Below, piece after piece: positions 8,186-16,902 of a stretch of 64,000 nt of DNA. How positions within the stretch are numbered: position 1 is the stretch's first letter; each line of letters begins with the position of its first letter. The notes beneath the pieces are model-generated. The model worked only from the letters and a program-made list of their open reading frames with translations. It made no database searches and was not told the origin of the DNA. Origin of the DNA: Oceanobacillus iheyensis HTE831 (GTDB lineage: Bacteria; Bacillota; Bacilli; Bacillales; Amphibacillaceae); the NCBI RefSeq assembly GCF_000011245.1, contig NC_004193.1, forward strand, positions 1,838,501-1,902,500. The letters run 5' to 3'. The position numbers were made by a program, and so were the translations under genes.

Positions 8186-9466
8186 CTATACCCAACCACG
8201 GAAACGAGATGCTTCTGCCATCTTTCTAACACCAACCATATATGCAGCTAATCTCATATCAATTCTCCGTGTTTTCGACATATTATAGATGTTGTTAAAT
8301 GATTTAATCATTATTTCGTGTAATTTATTATCTATTTCTTCTTCTGACCAATAGAACCCTTGATTGTTTTGCACCCATTCAAAGTAAGATACAGTAACTC
8401 CTCCAGCAGAAGCTAAAACATCTGGTACAATTAATATGTCACGTTCTGTTAGTATTTTTGTTGCTTCCATCGTTGTAGGTCCGTTAGCTGCTTCAACTAC
8501 AATAGATGCTTTTATATTATGAGCATTTTCACGAGTTATCTGATTCTCAACAGCAGCTGGTACAATAATATCGCAGTCTAATTCAAATAATGCATCATTG
8601 GAAATTGTATTATTAAATAATTTCGTTACCGTACCAAAACTGTCACGGCGATCCAATAAATAATCAATATCCAAGCCTTCTGGATCATACAAGGCACCGT
8701 ACGCATCAGATATTGCGACAACTTTCGCCCCGGCATCATGTAAAAACTTAGCTAAAAAGCTTCCAGCATTTCCAAACCCTTGTATAACAACACGGGCTCC
8801 TTTTATATCTATGCCTTTCTTTTTAGCTGCTTCATTTAAAACGATTGTTACACCTTTTGCAGTAGCAGATTCTCTCCCATGCGATCCACCAAGGACAATT
8901 GGTTTACCAGTTATAAACCCAGGATTGTTAAATTCATCAATCTTACTATATTCATCCATCATCCACGCCATAATTTGAGAATTAGTAAATACATCAGGTG
9001 CAGGTATATCTTTTGTCGGACCTACTATTTGGCTAACCGCACGTACATAACCGCGACTTAATGCTTCTAATTCACGGAAAGACATTTCACGAGGATCGCA
9101 AATAATTCCTCCTTTAGCTCCACCATAAGGAAGATCAACAATCCCCGATTTCAAACTCATCCAAATAGAAAGCGCCTTTACTTCTGTTTCAGTAACATTA
9201 GGATGAAAGCGTATTCCACCTTTGGTAGGACCCACTGCATCATTGTGCTGAGCACGATAACCTGTAAACACTTTTACATTACCGTCATCCATTCTTACAG
9301 GTATACGGACCGTTAGAATCCGCATCGGTTCTTTTAATAATTCAAATACCTCTTCTGGGTAACCAAGTTTATCCAATGCACTTTTAATAATAGTTTGTGT
9401 TGTATTTAAAACATCCATATTTTCTTGATTCACATTTGAAGAATCTGCTGCTTTATCGGCTACCAT
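8186..9466 (-). CDS. gudB: NAD-specific glutamate dehydrogenase
   Basis: A 426-residue enzyme that oxidatively deaminates glutamate to 2-oxoglutarate. The substrate-binding/catalytic segment PYGGAKGGI is at 113-121 and the dinucleotide motif GFGNAG is near 231. It follows GudB/RocG of Bacillus end to end, and its place beside ypdA and mecB matches gudB. The nine-base duplication that inactivates GudB in laboratory B. subtilis is not evident around TEVKALSIW, so the enzyme should be active. ATG 9466 follows TAGGAGG. Transcribed alone. Confidence 0.93.
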   Translation of the reverse strand: MVADKAADSSNVNQENMDVLNTTQTIIKSALDKLGYPEEVFELLKEPMRILTVRIPVRMDDGNVKVFTGYRAQHNDAVGPTKGGIRFHPNVTETEVKALSIWMSLKSGIVDLPYGGAKGGIICDPREMSFRELEALSRGYVRAVSQIVGPTKDIPAPDVFTNSQIMAWMMDEYSKIDEFNNPGFITGKPIVLGGSHGRESATAKGVTIVLNEAAKKKGIDIKGARVVIQGFGNAGSFLAKFLHDAGAKVVAISDAYGALYDPEGLDIDYLLDRRDSFGTVTKLFNNTISNDALFELDCDIIVPAAVENQITRENAHNIKASIVVEAANGPTTMEATKILTERDILIVPDVLASAGGVTVSYFEWVQNNQGFYWSEEEIDNKLHEIMIKSFNNIYNMSKTRRIDMRLAAYMVGVRKMAEASRFRGWV

Positions 9467-9514
9467 GAATTAACCTCCTACAATATAAATCCTTGTTTTG
9501 TCTACTCAAAAATT

Positions 9515-9542
9515 AGTATACACTTTCAAACAGAATATGCAA
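9515..9542 (-). promoter_or_regulatory. candidate sigma-A promoter of gudB
   Basis: Minus-strand TTGCAT (9537-9542), 16-base spacer, TATACT (9515-9520), about 50 bases before the gudB start. Confidence 0.4.
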
Positions 9543-9644
9543 TAACATAAATCAAATCTTACGCCTATTATCAGATGTTCTTATAATGGAATTATTCAAA
9601 ATAATCTCGTTTATTTAATAATCAATGTTATAAACACCATCAAC

Positions 9645-10223
9645 TTAGTAAAAGAATCGCTTGATTTGCTGAACTGTATTCTCTTCCATAATCAGTTTCC
9701 CATATTCTTCAATTCGATGAGAAGTGACAATACTAGGATTAGCGTATTCAGACATAACTCCAATTATATCCTCTTTATCGACTCTCGATAACTCAATATG
9801 ATCTAAAATCATATAATATCTATCTTCCATATAATAAAGTCGTATGTTTTCCAATCCCATTGGATCTAAATAAGATGTAACAGAGATTATATCTTCAAAG
9901 TCCATAAAGGAAAAAATTAGTTCTTTACTCTCATCCAAAGTAACCTTCATCTCGATGTAATCTTCATCCTCACTATTATCCTCGTATTGTTGTGTTACAA
10001 ATATATGCATTCCTTGAGCTTGCATTAAATGAACTTGGACTAATAACATTCCTTCTAATTCAATACCTAGTTCACTACTTGCTTCATACATCATATCACT
10101 GAATAAGCTTCGAACATTTGATGCATCATGCCATAAATCTTCTCTTGTAAAACCACGCTCAATAAGATCATCAAACGTTAAAAAAATTTTAAATTGATCT
10201 GTAGAAACACGCTCTATTCGCAT
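9645..10223 (-). CDS. mecB: adaptor protein MecA-like (MecB/YpbH)
   Basis: A 192-residue MecA-family adaptor, which hands substrates to the ClpC AAA+ unfoldase for ClpCP proteolysis. The N-terminus MRIERVSTDQFKIFLTFDDL matches the substrate-binding domain of MecA. An acidic spacer (QQYEDNSEDEDYIEMK) separates it from the C-terminal ClpC-binding domain. Two paralogues exist in B. subtilis, MecA and YpbH/MecB; the neighbours (gudB, ypbD, recS) identify this copy as YpbH. ATG 10223 follows GGGGGAGG. Confidence 0.88.
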   Translation of the reverse strand: MRIERVSTDQFKIFLTFDDLIERGFTREDLWHDASNVRSLFSDMMYEASSELGIELEGMLLVQVHLMQAQGMHIFVTQQYEDNSEDEDYIEMKVTLDESKELIFSFMDFEDIISVTSYLDPMGLENIRLYYMEDRYYMILDHIELSRVDKEDIIGVMSEYANPSIVTSHRIEEYGKLIMEENTVQQIKRFFY

Positions 10224-10358
10224 CCTGCATCCTCCCCCTTATCGAAGTGCTCATTCTACATTACACTGCACAATTTATAGTGATGTTTAGAAGCACTTTA
10301 TATACTATATGCATTTTATCCTAGTGATGAACAGTTCAAACTTGTTTCATTTATTCCG

Positions 10359-10655
10359 TCAAAAAATATTAGAATCAACTATCCACAAGATACCTGAAAC
10401 CAACAGGGATAATATAATAATCACCATGATAAGACGTAACAAAGAAAAATTTAATTTTATTCGCATGCGCTTAGAATTATCGTGTACGTCTTTTCTTGGT
10501 GGTAAGTTTAATATATCCATTTCCATCTCTTTCTGCTTGGATGTTTGTATAGAATCACTGTTAAATTCTTGATTTGAACTATCTTTTAGTTCATCTACTG
10601 CTTTTCTTAAGTCATCAGCCTGATCTTTCTTTGCCTCTTCCGTAATGTTCGACAT
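10359..10655 (-). CDS. short single-pass membrane protein at the ypbE position, unknown function
   Basis: A 98-residue protein with a charged, Asp/Lys-rich N-terminal half, an LPPR motif near residue 52, a basic stretch and one transmembrane helix near the C-terminus (about 70-90). It occupies the place of B. subtilis ypbE, whose product has a similar cytoplasmic tail and single helix but then carries a long extracellular linker and a LysM domain. Here the frame stops about seven residues after the helix and only 135 bases separate it from mecB, so no LysM domain fits. It may be a truncated or minimal YpbE; homology is not certain. ATG 10655 (GAGGTG, 6-base spacing) is preferred over the upstream GTG. 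Confidence 0.65.
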   Translation of the reverse strand: MSNITEEAKKDQADDLRKAVDELKDSSNQEFNSDSIQTSKQKEMEMDILNLPPRKDVHDNSKRMRIKLNFSLLRLIMVIIILSLLVSGILWIVDSNIF

Positions 10656-10665
10656 ACTAAGCACC

Positions 10666-11232
10666 TCATTTCTTGAAACGAATAATTAAACCTAATACTA
10701 AATCAATAATAAAATGAGCGGTTATGGTAATAAGTAAATTTTCCGTACGTTCAAATATCCAACCAATAAAAAAGCTTGCTAAAACTACGGATAAAAATAA
10801 TACTGGTTTTTTTAAATAACGGATATGTACGAAAGCAAATAATAAACTTGCAAATACATAACCGAAAGTAGTTTGAATTGTTCCACGAAAGAATAATTCT
10901 TCACTTATTGCTACTAATAACGTAAAACCAACAATGAACGATATAGGCTGATTTTCAAAAATTCTCTTATTAATTCCACCATCATCCAATGATTCTTTTG
11001 GAAAAACTTTCATCAGTATAAAATCAAATAATATCACAACGAATGCCGTTCCGCTGCCGATTAATACTATTTCATTAAAATTAAAATCAAAGTAATTCAA
11101 CCATGCTTCCCAAGAAGGAAACAAAATAAAACTTAATAAAATACTTCCAGCTAAAAATAAAATTTGAGAAAAAACTAATTGAAATCTTAATTCTTTATCG
11201 GATAATTGCTTTATGATTTCATCTTGTCTCAT
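10666..11232 (-). CDS. ypbD: CPBP-family (CAAX/Abi) intramembrane protease YpbD
   Basis: A 188-residue membrane protein with about six hydrophobic segments. It carries the CPBP motifs EELFFRG (111-117) and FAFVH (132-136), the putative metal or catalytic residues of the Rce1/Abi family. The bacterial substrate is unknown. It overlaps recS by 14 bases and is followed after ten bases by the short membrane protein, so ypbB-recS-ypbD and the small gene form one transcription unit, as in B. subtilis. Confidence 0.87.
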   Translation of the reverse strand: MRQDEIIKQLSDKELRFQLVFSQILFLAGSILLSFILFPSWEAWLNYFDFNFNEIVLIGSGTAFVVILFDFILMKVFPKESLDDGGINKRIFENQPISFIVGFTLLVAISEELFFRGTIQTTFGYVFASLLFAFVHIRYLKKPVLFLSVVLASFFIGWIFERTENLLITITAHFIIDLVLGLIIRFKK

Positions 11233-12772
11233 GTTCTACCCCGGTTATATGAAAAATAGATTGTAATTTACTTTCCCACGATAAAGATTCACGAGATTTA
11301 ATAATGATTGTTTCCGGCTGCCAATTACTCCACTGAAAACCACAATTACTACAACATTGTCCTATACTTGGACGATAGCTGTTTTGAAATGGCATGTAGA
11401 GTTTTTCACGGTAGCATTGATCACTATTTACCCAGTGGATCATCTCTTTGAGTTTTTTCTCTTTGTAGGTTAGTCGGTCTTCTATATGATTCGTGATTTT
11501 AGCCTTTATATTTTCTATATTAACATCTTCTGTAATCAGTTGATTTTCCACTATCATATCATGTTTTTCTAGCTGTGACCGTATGAACCTCCACTGAACT
11601 TCGCTAATCTGTAGATTGGCAATTACTTCTTCATCAATTAGGGTGCTTTGATCTTGATTTGATAATCCCTTTAGCCAATCAATCATCCGGTAAATATCTT
11701 CTTTCATTGGAAGTTCTTGTTGAATAATTTGTTTAGGTAATATCCAGTCACCAGTAGCATATAAGATCACCGCCACACTCTCTTCCCCATCTCTTCCTGC
11801 TCTTCCAACTTCTTGAATATAGGATTCTATTTGCGATGGTAGATGATAATGTATAACAAGTCTTATATCGGATTTATTGATTCCCATACCAAAAGCACTT
11901 GTACAACAAATTACATCTAGCTGGTTATTCATAAATTGTTGTTGAATATGAACTCGATCGGTCGCTTCCATCCCACCATGATAATAAGCAATATTTCTGT
12001 CTGGCACGATGGAGGATAACCACCTAGAAGTTTCCTCTGCTAAATATCGACTTGTAAAATAAATAAGAGTTGGTACATGATATTGTTGAATTAATTCCTG
12101 AATTCGCTCCTTCTTTTCGTTTATACTATCCATCGTCTCTATACAAAAAGCGATATTATCTCTATCCATTGGAAAGATATGTTTTGTTATATGAGATCTA
12201 TTTAAACTATGAATGATATCTTCTTGTACATCCGGAGTTGCGGTCGCACTCAATGCTAAGATAGTAGGATTTTCTAGTTTAGCAATGATGTCATGAAGTT
12301 TCAGGTAATCTGGCCGAAACTCATGTCCCCATTGCGATATACAATGAGCTTCGTCAATTACGAATAATGTAACATTAATTTGTTTCAATTTATGAACAAA
12401 GGAAGCATTCTGAAGCCATTCAGGCGAGACATATATCAGACGATAATCCCCTAGATTAGTTAGAACATTATACCTTTCTTCTCTAGATAGAAAACTGTTC
12501 AAAGCGATAACCTTTTTAATTCCCTTTGCTTTTAATTCCTTTACTTGATCGATCATTAATGAAATTAATGGAGATACAACAATTGTCACTCCATCTTGTA
12601 AAATTGCTGGAAGCTGATAGCAAATTGACTTTCCAGAACCTGTTGGCAGCACTCCCAGAACATCATTACCATTCATTACGTCGGTAATAATTTCTTCCTG
12701 TCCTTGGCGGAAACTATCATATTGGAAATAATATTTAAGAGTTTGCTGTAAGTTAACGTTGGGTTGTACCAT
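11219..12772 (-). CDS. recS: RecQ-family ATP-dependent DNA helicase RecS
   Basis: A 517-residue superfamily 2 helicase. Walker A LPTGSGKS lies at 42-49, DEAH at 140-143, a SATAT motif follows, and motif VI appears as QEVGRAGRDG. A C-terminal cysteine group (QCYREK and QCCSNCGF) suggests the RecQ zinc-binding subdomain. The HRDC domain of long RecQ proteins is absent, so it corresponds to the shorter B. subtilis RecS (YpbC), which takes part in double-strand break repair. Start ATG 12772 lies inside the end of ypbB (20-base overlap) with GGGAGG seven bases upstream, indicating translational coupling. Confidence 0.92.
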   Translation of the reverse strand: MVQPNVNLQQTLKYYFQYDSFRQGQEEIITDVMNGNDVLGVLPTGSGKSICYQLPAILQDGVTIVVSPLISLMIDQVKELKAKGIKKVIALNSFLSREERYNVLTNLGDYRLIYVSPEWLQNASFVHKLKQINVTLFVIDEAHCISQWGHEFRPDYLKLHDIIAKLENPTILALSATATPDVQEDIIHSLNRSHITKHIFPMDRDNIAFCIETMDSINEKKERIQELIQQYHVPTLIYFTSRYLAEETSRWLSSIVPDRNIAYYHGGMEATDRVHIQQQFMNNQLDVICCTSAFGMGINKSDIRLVIHYHLPSQIESYIQEVGRAGRDGEESVAVILYATGDWILPKQIIQQELPMKEDIYRMIDWLKGLSNQDQSTLIDEEVIANLQISEVQWRFIRSQLEKHDMIVENQLITEDVNIENIKAKITNHIEDRLTYKEKKLKEMIHWVNSDQCYREKLYMPFQNSYRPSIGQCCSNCGFQWSNWQPETIIIKSRESLSWESKLQSIFHITGVEHETR

Positions 12773-13826
12773 TGGTTTCCTCCCTATTCGTACCTAGTAA
12801 CGTTAAAGTAAGTCTAATTTCAAAATAACTAATATTCGTATCGACGGATTGTTTAATTTCTCGAAGACGAAAGGTGTTTGACTTTTTCATTGCTGTAAAG
12901 ATAGTTTTTACCGTTTCTCTATTTACGAAATCATAAATAGGAAATTGGTGATCTCGTATTGCTATTTCTACAATATGATCTTGAATTGTATTTACCTTTA
13001 AATTTCTAATTCGAACGATATCTTCAATTTGATAACCTTTTTTTAATAAAGTATACGTTTTAGTTGCACTACCACTTAATGTTGTGTGGTTCACTTGTAA
13101 ATCTTCGCTAATTGCCTGCATTACCTTATACTTATCAAGTTTTGTATGTATATTGTGCAAGAATTGCATCGTTATTTTAGAAAGCAATAACTCAACATCA
13201 TGATGCTCAAGTTCATATTTTTGGGATAATTGTTCGATACTTGCTCCAAAGTATTTGTAACCAGATAATCGATCTACAAAAATAGAAGCTTCGGTTTCAT
13301 TAAGTAGCAGAAGTTGTTGATGTAGCTCTTGGTATAATTGAGTTTGAATGTTGTCTAGATTATCTTTATATAATTGGAAATTGCGTTTTACAAAACGTTC
13401 AGCAAACCAATTATCTGTAGTTGGTATAAAACTATAATTTCGTAAATACGTATTTGATAGCGTTTGAATTAAAAGTAGTAGACGATCCATAAATGGGTGT
13501 GCTAGATGATGATACTTTATTCCGTGAAAGCCTTCTAATTGGTACTTTTGTGTATTGACAAATTCTTTACCTTTATATGTTATTTCATAATAGTTTTCTT
13601 TAATCTGCGTTAAGTACTGATAATGTTGTAATTGAGCAACTTTTTTATTATATGCTTCTTTTGATAACGATGGTAAGATGCCATAAAAAGTATCAATTCT
13701 GTATAAATAAGCATCTTGTACAGTTTGAATTGATTTTTTAGCAGTTAACAAATGATAGATACTTGATGCAGAACGTTCAACTTGAATATTCTCAAAACAA
13801 AATAATATAATCCGTTCAAGATACAT
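12753..13826 (-). CDS. ypbB: YpbB, helix-turn-helix-containing protein of unknown function
   Basis: A 357-residue protein that is always linked to recS in Bacillaceae; its role is not known. No catalytic motif is visible. The C-terminal third (TKTYTLLKKGYQIEDIVRIR onward) resembles a helix-turn-helix domain like those beside RecQ-type helicases. ATG 13826 is chosen because AAGGAGGT sits at the right spacing; the longer frame to 13844 would start inside that site. The ferredoxin gene fer that precedes ypbB in B. subtilis is absent from the 250 bases upstream. Confidence 0.85.
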   Translation of the reverse strand: MYLERIILFCFENIQVERSASSIYHLLTAKKSIQTVQDAYLYRIDTFYGILPSLSKEAYNKKVAQLQHYQYLTQIKENYYEITYKGKEFVNTQKYQLEGFHGIKYHHLAHPFMDRLLLLIQTLSNTYLRNYSFIPTTDNWFAERFVKRNFQLYKDNLDNIQTQLYQELHQQLLLLNETEASIFVDRLSGYKYFGASIEQLSQKYELEHHDVELLLSKITMQFLHNIHTKLDKYKVMQAISEDLQVNHTTLSGSATKTYTLLKKGYQIEDIVRIRNLKVNTIQDHIVEIAIRDHQFPIYDFVNRETVKTIFTAMKKSNTFRLREIKQSVDTNISYFEIRLTLTLLGTNREETNGTTQR

Positions 13827-13963
13827 AATTACCTCCTTGTACAAAGGGATAGTACAATTCTTATAGACTTTTGATTTTCACAGATAGTATATAACTAATT
13901 ATAACGACTGATCATCCATTTGAAAATTAATTGAAAAATAGATATTCCTAATATTATGCCACC

Positions 13964-14004
13964 AAAAATAAAATCCCCGATAGAGAACCTCTCTACCGGG
14001 GATT
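13964..14004 (-). terminator. terminator behind the ECF S-component gene
   Basis: Minus-strand stem AATCCCCGGTAGAGA/TCTATCGGGGATT, followed by TTTTATTTTT. It lies 72 bases downstream of the S-component stop and ends the lipoprotein/S-component unit. Confidence 0.88.
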
Positions 14005-14076
14005 ACTACATGCTCTATTATTTTGGACGTCCTTGTGTTACTCCAATTCTAGAGTGGAAGAATAAACTTAATAAAA

Positions 14077-14592
14077 TCACTCTTTTGGATTTGATGAAAA
14101 ACGGTTGATCCTATAATTTTTTAATAATTGTTTTACTATCGGATACAGAAGTAATAAAAACACTCCATTTCCTATAGCATGAGCTGTATCAAAAGGTAAT
14201 CCGGCTAAATAATATGGAATAAAATGACCGGTTACCTGATAAGTTGTTAATGAGATAACAATTCCAAATAAATAACCAGAAACAATCCCAAATATGACAA
14301 TAAACCACAATGGTGTTTTTGATACATACTTTCCAATGAGACCGCTTAATAAGCCAATAAGGCACCAAGAAATCATTTGCCAGATTGTCCATATCCCCAT
14401 GCCTAATAACATATTGGACAAAAAAGTAGTAAGTAATCCAACGATGATAGCAGACAATGGACCTAATAAAATGCCACAAATAATAATGATAGCTGTAACT
14501 GGTTGAACATTGGGAAGAAACTGAAATGCGTATCTGCCACCAACTGCAAGCGCACTTAGTATCGCTAATAGCGTAAGCTTATACGTATTCAT
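14077..14592 (-). CDS. ECF transporter S component (substrate-binding membrane subunit)
   Basis: A 171-residue protein with five or six transmembrane helices. The opening LTLLAILSALAVGGRYAFQF and a second section LGPLSAIIVGLLTTFLSN are typical of S components of energy-coupling factor vitamin transporters. S components bind one vitamin and share an EcfA/A'/T module encoded elsewhere. The gene lies three bases behind a lipoprotein with a DUF4430 (transcobalamin-like) domain. That pairing occurs with corrinoid-uptake genes in Firmicutes, so cobalamin or a precursor is a reasonable substrate guess, but nothing in the sequence proves it. Confidence 0.8.
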   Translation of the reverse strand: MNTYKLTLLAILSALAVGGRYAFQFLPNVQPVTAIIIICGILLGPLSAIIVGLLTTFLSNMLLGMGIWTIWQMISWCLIGLLSGLIGKYVSKTPLWFIVIFGIVSGYLFGIVISLTTYQVTGHFIPYYLAGLPFDTAHAIGNGVFLLLLYPIVKQLLKNYRINRFSSNPKE

Positions 14593-14595
14593 AAC

Positions 14596-15021
14596 CTATT
14601 CCCAAGATTGTAAATCAAAAACAACTTCATCTCCCGGTGATAATTCATAATCACCAGCACCTACTGTAGCCATTTCACCATTCACCGTATACATCCAGGC
14701 TGTCTTTTCTTCGTCACTTGCTTCTACACGTTCAATGGAAGTAATAAAATCACTGTCATCGGATTCTATAAAAAAGTTTTCTTCTAATACGTTTAATAGA
14801 ATATCTCCTTCTTCAATAGAGATTGATTTTTCATTAACATGTTCCGTTCCGTGATCAATTGAAATTGTTATACGGACTTCATCTTCAGCCAATTCTTGAG
14901 AAGATTCGTTTGTGCTGACCCTTGTATTACTATTGTTTTGTTCGGAGCTATCAGTTGAACAACCTAAAAGTAATCCAATAGATAAAAACAGTACCCCTAC
15001 ATATGAAATCCATTTTTTCAA
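14596..15021 (-). CDS. DUF4430-domain lipoprotein
   Basis: A 141-residue lipoprotein: a short lipoprotein signal peptide with lipobox LLLGC (Cys near 21), an Asn/Ser/Glu-rich linker, then a DUF4430 domain with the family-like endings WMYTVNGEMA and YELSPGDEVVFDLQSW. DUF4430 resembles the C-terminal domain of transcobalamin/intrinsic factor. Start: TTG 15021 is preferred because GAAGGAG lies about nine bases upstream; the GTG at 15042 overlaps that site. It probably presents substrate to the S component encoded next to it. A hairpin-forming leader of about 125 bases separates it from resE. Confidence 0.78.
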   Translation of the reverse strand: MKKWISYVGVLFLSIGLLLGCSTDSSEQNNSNTRVSTNESSQELAEDEVRITISIDHGTEHVNEKSISIEEGDILLNVLEENFFIESDDSDFITSIERVEASDEEKTAWMYTVNGEMATVGAGDYELSPGDEVVFDLQSWE

Positions 15022-15147
15022 TAAAACCATCTCCTTCTTCACATTGCAGCTTGAAAGCCAATGCTTGCATAACGTCGCCGTTTGATTTGGATACCAAACA
15101 AAATAACACGGTCTAGACTGTTATAATATTTCACCATAATTTTCTAA
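15022..15147 (-). other. leader with hairpin before the DUF4430 gene
   Basis: The minus-strand leader contains a hairpin (CATTG GCTT, loop TC, AAGC TG CAATG) just before the ribosome-binding site, and a small TTTGG/CCAAA stem further upstream. I found no cobalamin-riboswitch B12 box. Its regulatory role is open. Confidence 0.3.
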
Positions 15148-16902
15148 TTAATTTTGTTTAATGGGAATTTCAAAACTAAATGTGGTACCCGCATCTAGTT
15201 TACTTTTTACATAAATTGATCCATGATGAGCATCAATGATATTTTTAGCAATTGCCAGTCCTAAACCTGTTCCTTGTTTTTCTTTTTTGACTCGTGATTT
15301 GTCCGCTTTGTAGAATCGTTCAAATATAAACGGTAAGTCTTCTTCAGGAATACCACTACCGCTATCTTTTACTTCTACATATAACTTATCTTGATTACTT
15401 ACAGCAAGAACTTTTACAAATCCATTGTTAGAGGTATGACGAATTGCATTATCAATTAAATTTGTTAATACTTGTTCGATTCGATCTGGATCCATCTCTC
15501 CAATTTGGTGTTCGATGTCTACTGTAAGTTCTAATTCGACCATTTCTTCACGGGAAATACCTTGGAATTTGTGAACAATTCTTTCAATAAATGGCTGAAT
15601 TGCTACAGAATCCAATCGTAATTGAATTTGACCTGCCTCCATTCGGGCTAAATCGAGCAATTCATTTACTAATCTGCCCATTCTTAGTGATTCTTCATAT
15701 ATAATCTGCGCTAACTCATTTTTCTCTTCTTTTGAACTAGCAACATCATCTACAATGGCCTCACTATATCCTTGCAGCATTGAAATTGGAGTACGAAGTT
15801 CATGGGACACATTAGCAATAAAGTCTTTTCTTAACTTATCTAACCTTCTTTCCTCCGTCATATCTCGTATTACTGCAACACATCCACGTACATGGGATTC
15901 ATCATATAAAGGAGTTACAAGCATTACATAACTGCGACCTTGTACTGCAGATTCTTTCAGAACGGCATATTCTTTTGTGATAACTTCTAGTAATGCTTCT
16001 TTTACTTCTGTCGGTAGATGGTTCTGTCCCTCTGATTCATCGGGATTTTCATAAAACCATTCATCCATATATTTCTTTGCAGGTGGGTTAATAACAAGGA
16101 CTTCCCCTTCACGATTTAATGTAAATACACCATCTGCCATAGAACTTACAATGCTAGATAGTTGCTCTTTTTCCTGACGTAACGCATTAATATGATAATT
16201 CAATTGCCGTCCCATACGATTAAATTCAATTGCGAGTTCACCAATTTCATCACGTGTAAGAACAGGTACTTTTGTGTTAAATTCGCCTCTTGTCAAGTTA
16301 TGAGCTGCTTCTTTCATCTTTATTAAAGGCGAAGTAATTCGTGTTGATAAAAAAACAGCAAAGAACGTAGTTAAAAGTATTGCAATGCCCGCACTCAACA
16401 AAATAAGCTTGGTCGTTTGATCTTTTGTTTGATTAATCATATCTAGTGATTTATAAACAAATACTGCTCCGCCGTCATCTATTGGTGCACCAACTAGAAT
16501 TACTTCTGTATTATTAGCTGTATGAAATTGATTACTAATTTGTTGCTTATCTTCAATTACAGTGTTAATTTCTTCTTGTCCCTCTATCCAGTCAACGTCA
16601 AATTCTTGAAGATTCTCATCATTGCTATCTGATATCCAGTTTTCTTGTTCAGAGTACATAATAGCAATTCGACTAGAGGGATCTTTCAACATTTCTGTAA
16701 CTTCTTCAATGAAAGGCTGTTCATGATCGGTTTCCACTAGGGAAGATATTTTTGTTGCCATTTGCTCCATTTCATTCTCAGCTTCTTGTATATGATAATT
16801 ATCAAAGAACTGCATAAGGAAAAAAGTGAGCACACATAAAACAAATGATACTAACAGTAAAATGGTTAATGACAGCTTACCAACTACACTTTTCCAAAAC
16901 AT
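15148..16902 (-). CDS. resE: sensor histidine kinase ResE
   Basis: A 584-residue membrane sensor kinase of the ResD-ResE system, which controls anaerobic and respiratory genes. Order of parts: transmembrane helix about 10-31, extracytoplasmic sensor region, second helix about 165-187, HAMP (about 187-240), PAS domain (about 245-345), HisKA with phospho-acceptor His near 367 in VSHELRTP, and an HATPase domain with N box (LIDNAIRH) and G boxes (DSGSGI, GTGLGLA). Its start overlaps the resD stop by one base (TAATG), showing translational coupling. Length is close to B. subtilis ResE. Confidence 0.95.
   Translation of the reverse strand: MFWKSVVGKLSLTILLLVSFVLCVLTFFLMQFFDNYHIQEAENEMEQMATKISSLVETDHEQPFIEEVTEMLKDPSSRIAIMYSEQENWISDSNDENLQEFDVDWIEGQEEINTVIEDKQQISNQFHTANNTEVILVGAPIDDGGAVFVYKSLDMINQTKDQTTKLILLSAGIAILLTTFFAVFLSTRITSPLIKMKEAAHNLTRGEFNTKVPVLTRDEIGELAIEFNRMGRQLNYHINALRQEKEQLSSIVSSMADGVFTLNREGEVLVINPPAKKYMDEWFYENPDESEGQNHLPTEVKEALLEVITKEYAVLKESAVQGRSYVMLVTPLYDESHVRGCVAVIRDMTEERRLDKLRKDFIANVSHELRTPISMLQGYSEAIVDDVASSKEEKNELAQIIYEESLRMGRLVNELLDLARMEAGQIQLRLDSVAIQPFIERIVHKFQGISREEMVELELTVDIEHQIGEMDPDRIEQVLTNLIDNAIRHTSNNGFVKVLAVSNQDKLYVEVKDSGSGIPEEDLPFIFERFYKADKSRVKKEKQGTGLGLAIAKNIIDAHHGSIYVKSKLDAGTTFSFEIPIKQN

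Noticed and set aside
13845..14076. Ferredoxin gene fer expected next to ypbB
   Set aside because: No frame with the CxxCxxC cluster is present on either strand in this gap.
15022..15147. Possible cobalamin riboswitch before the DUF4430 gene
   Set aside because: I searched for the B12 box and the usual GGTGCC segments and found neither; only unassigned hairpins remain.
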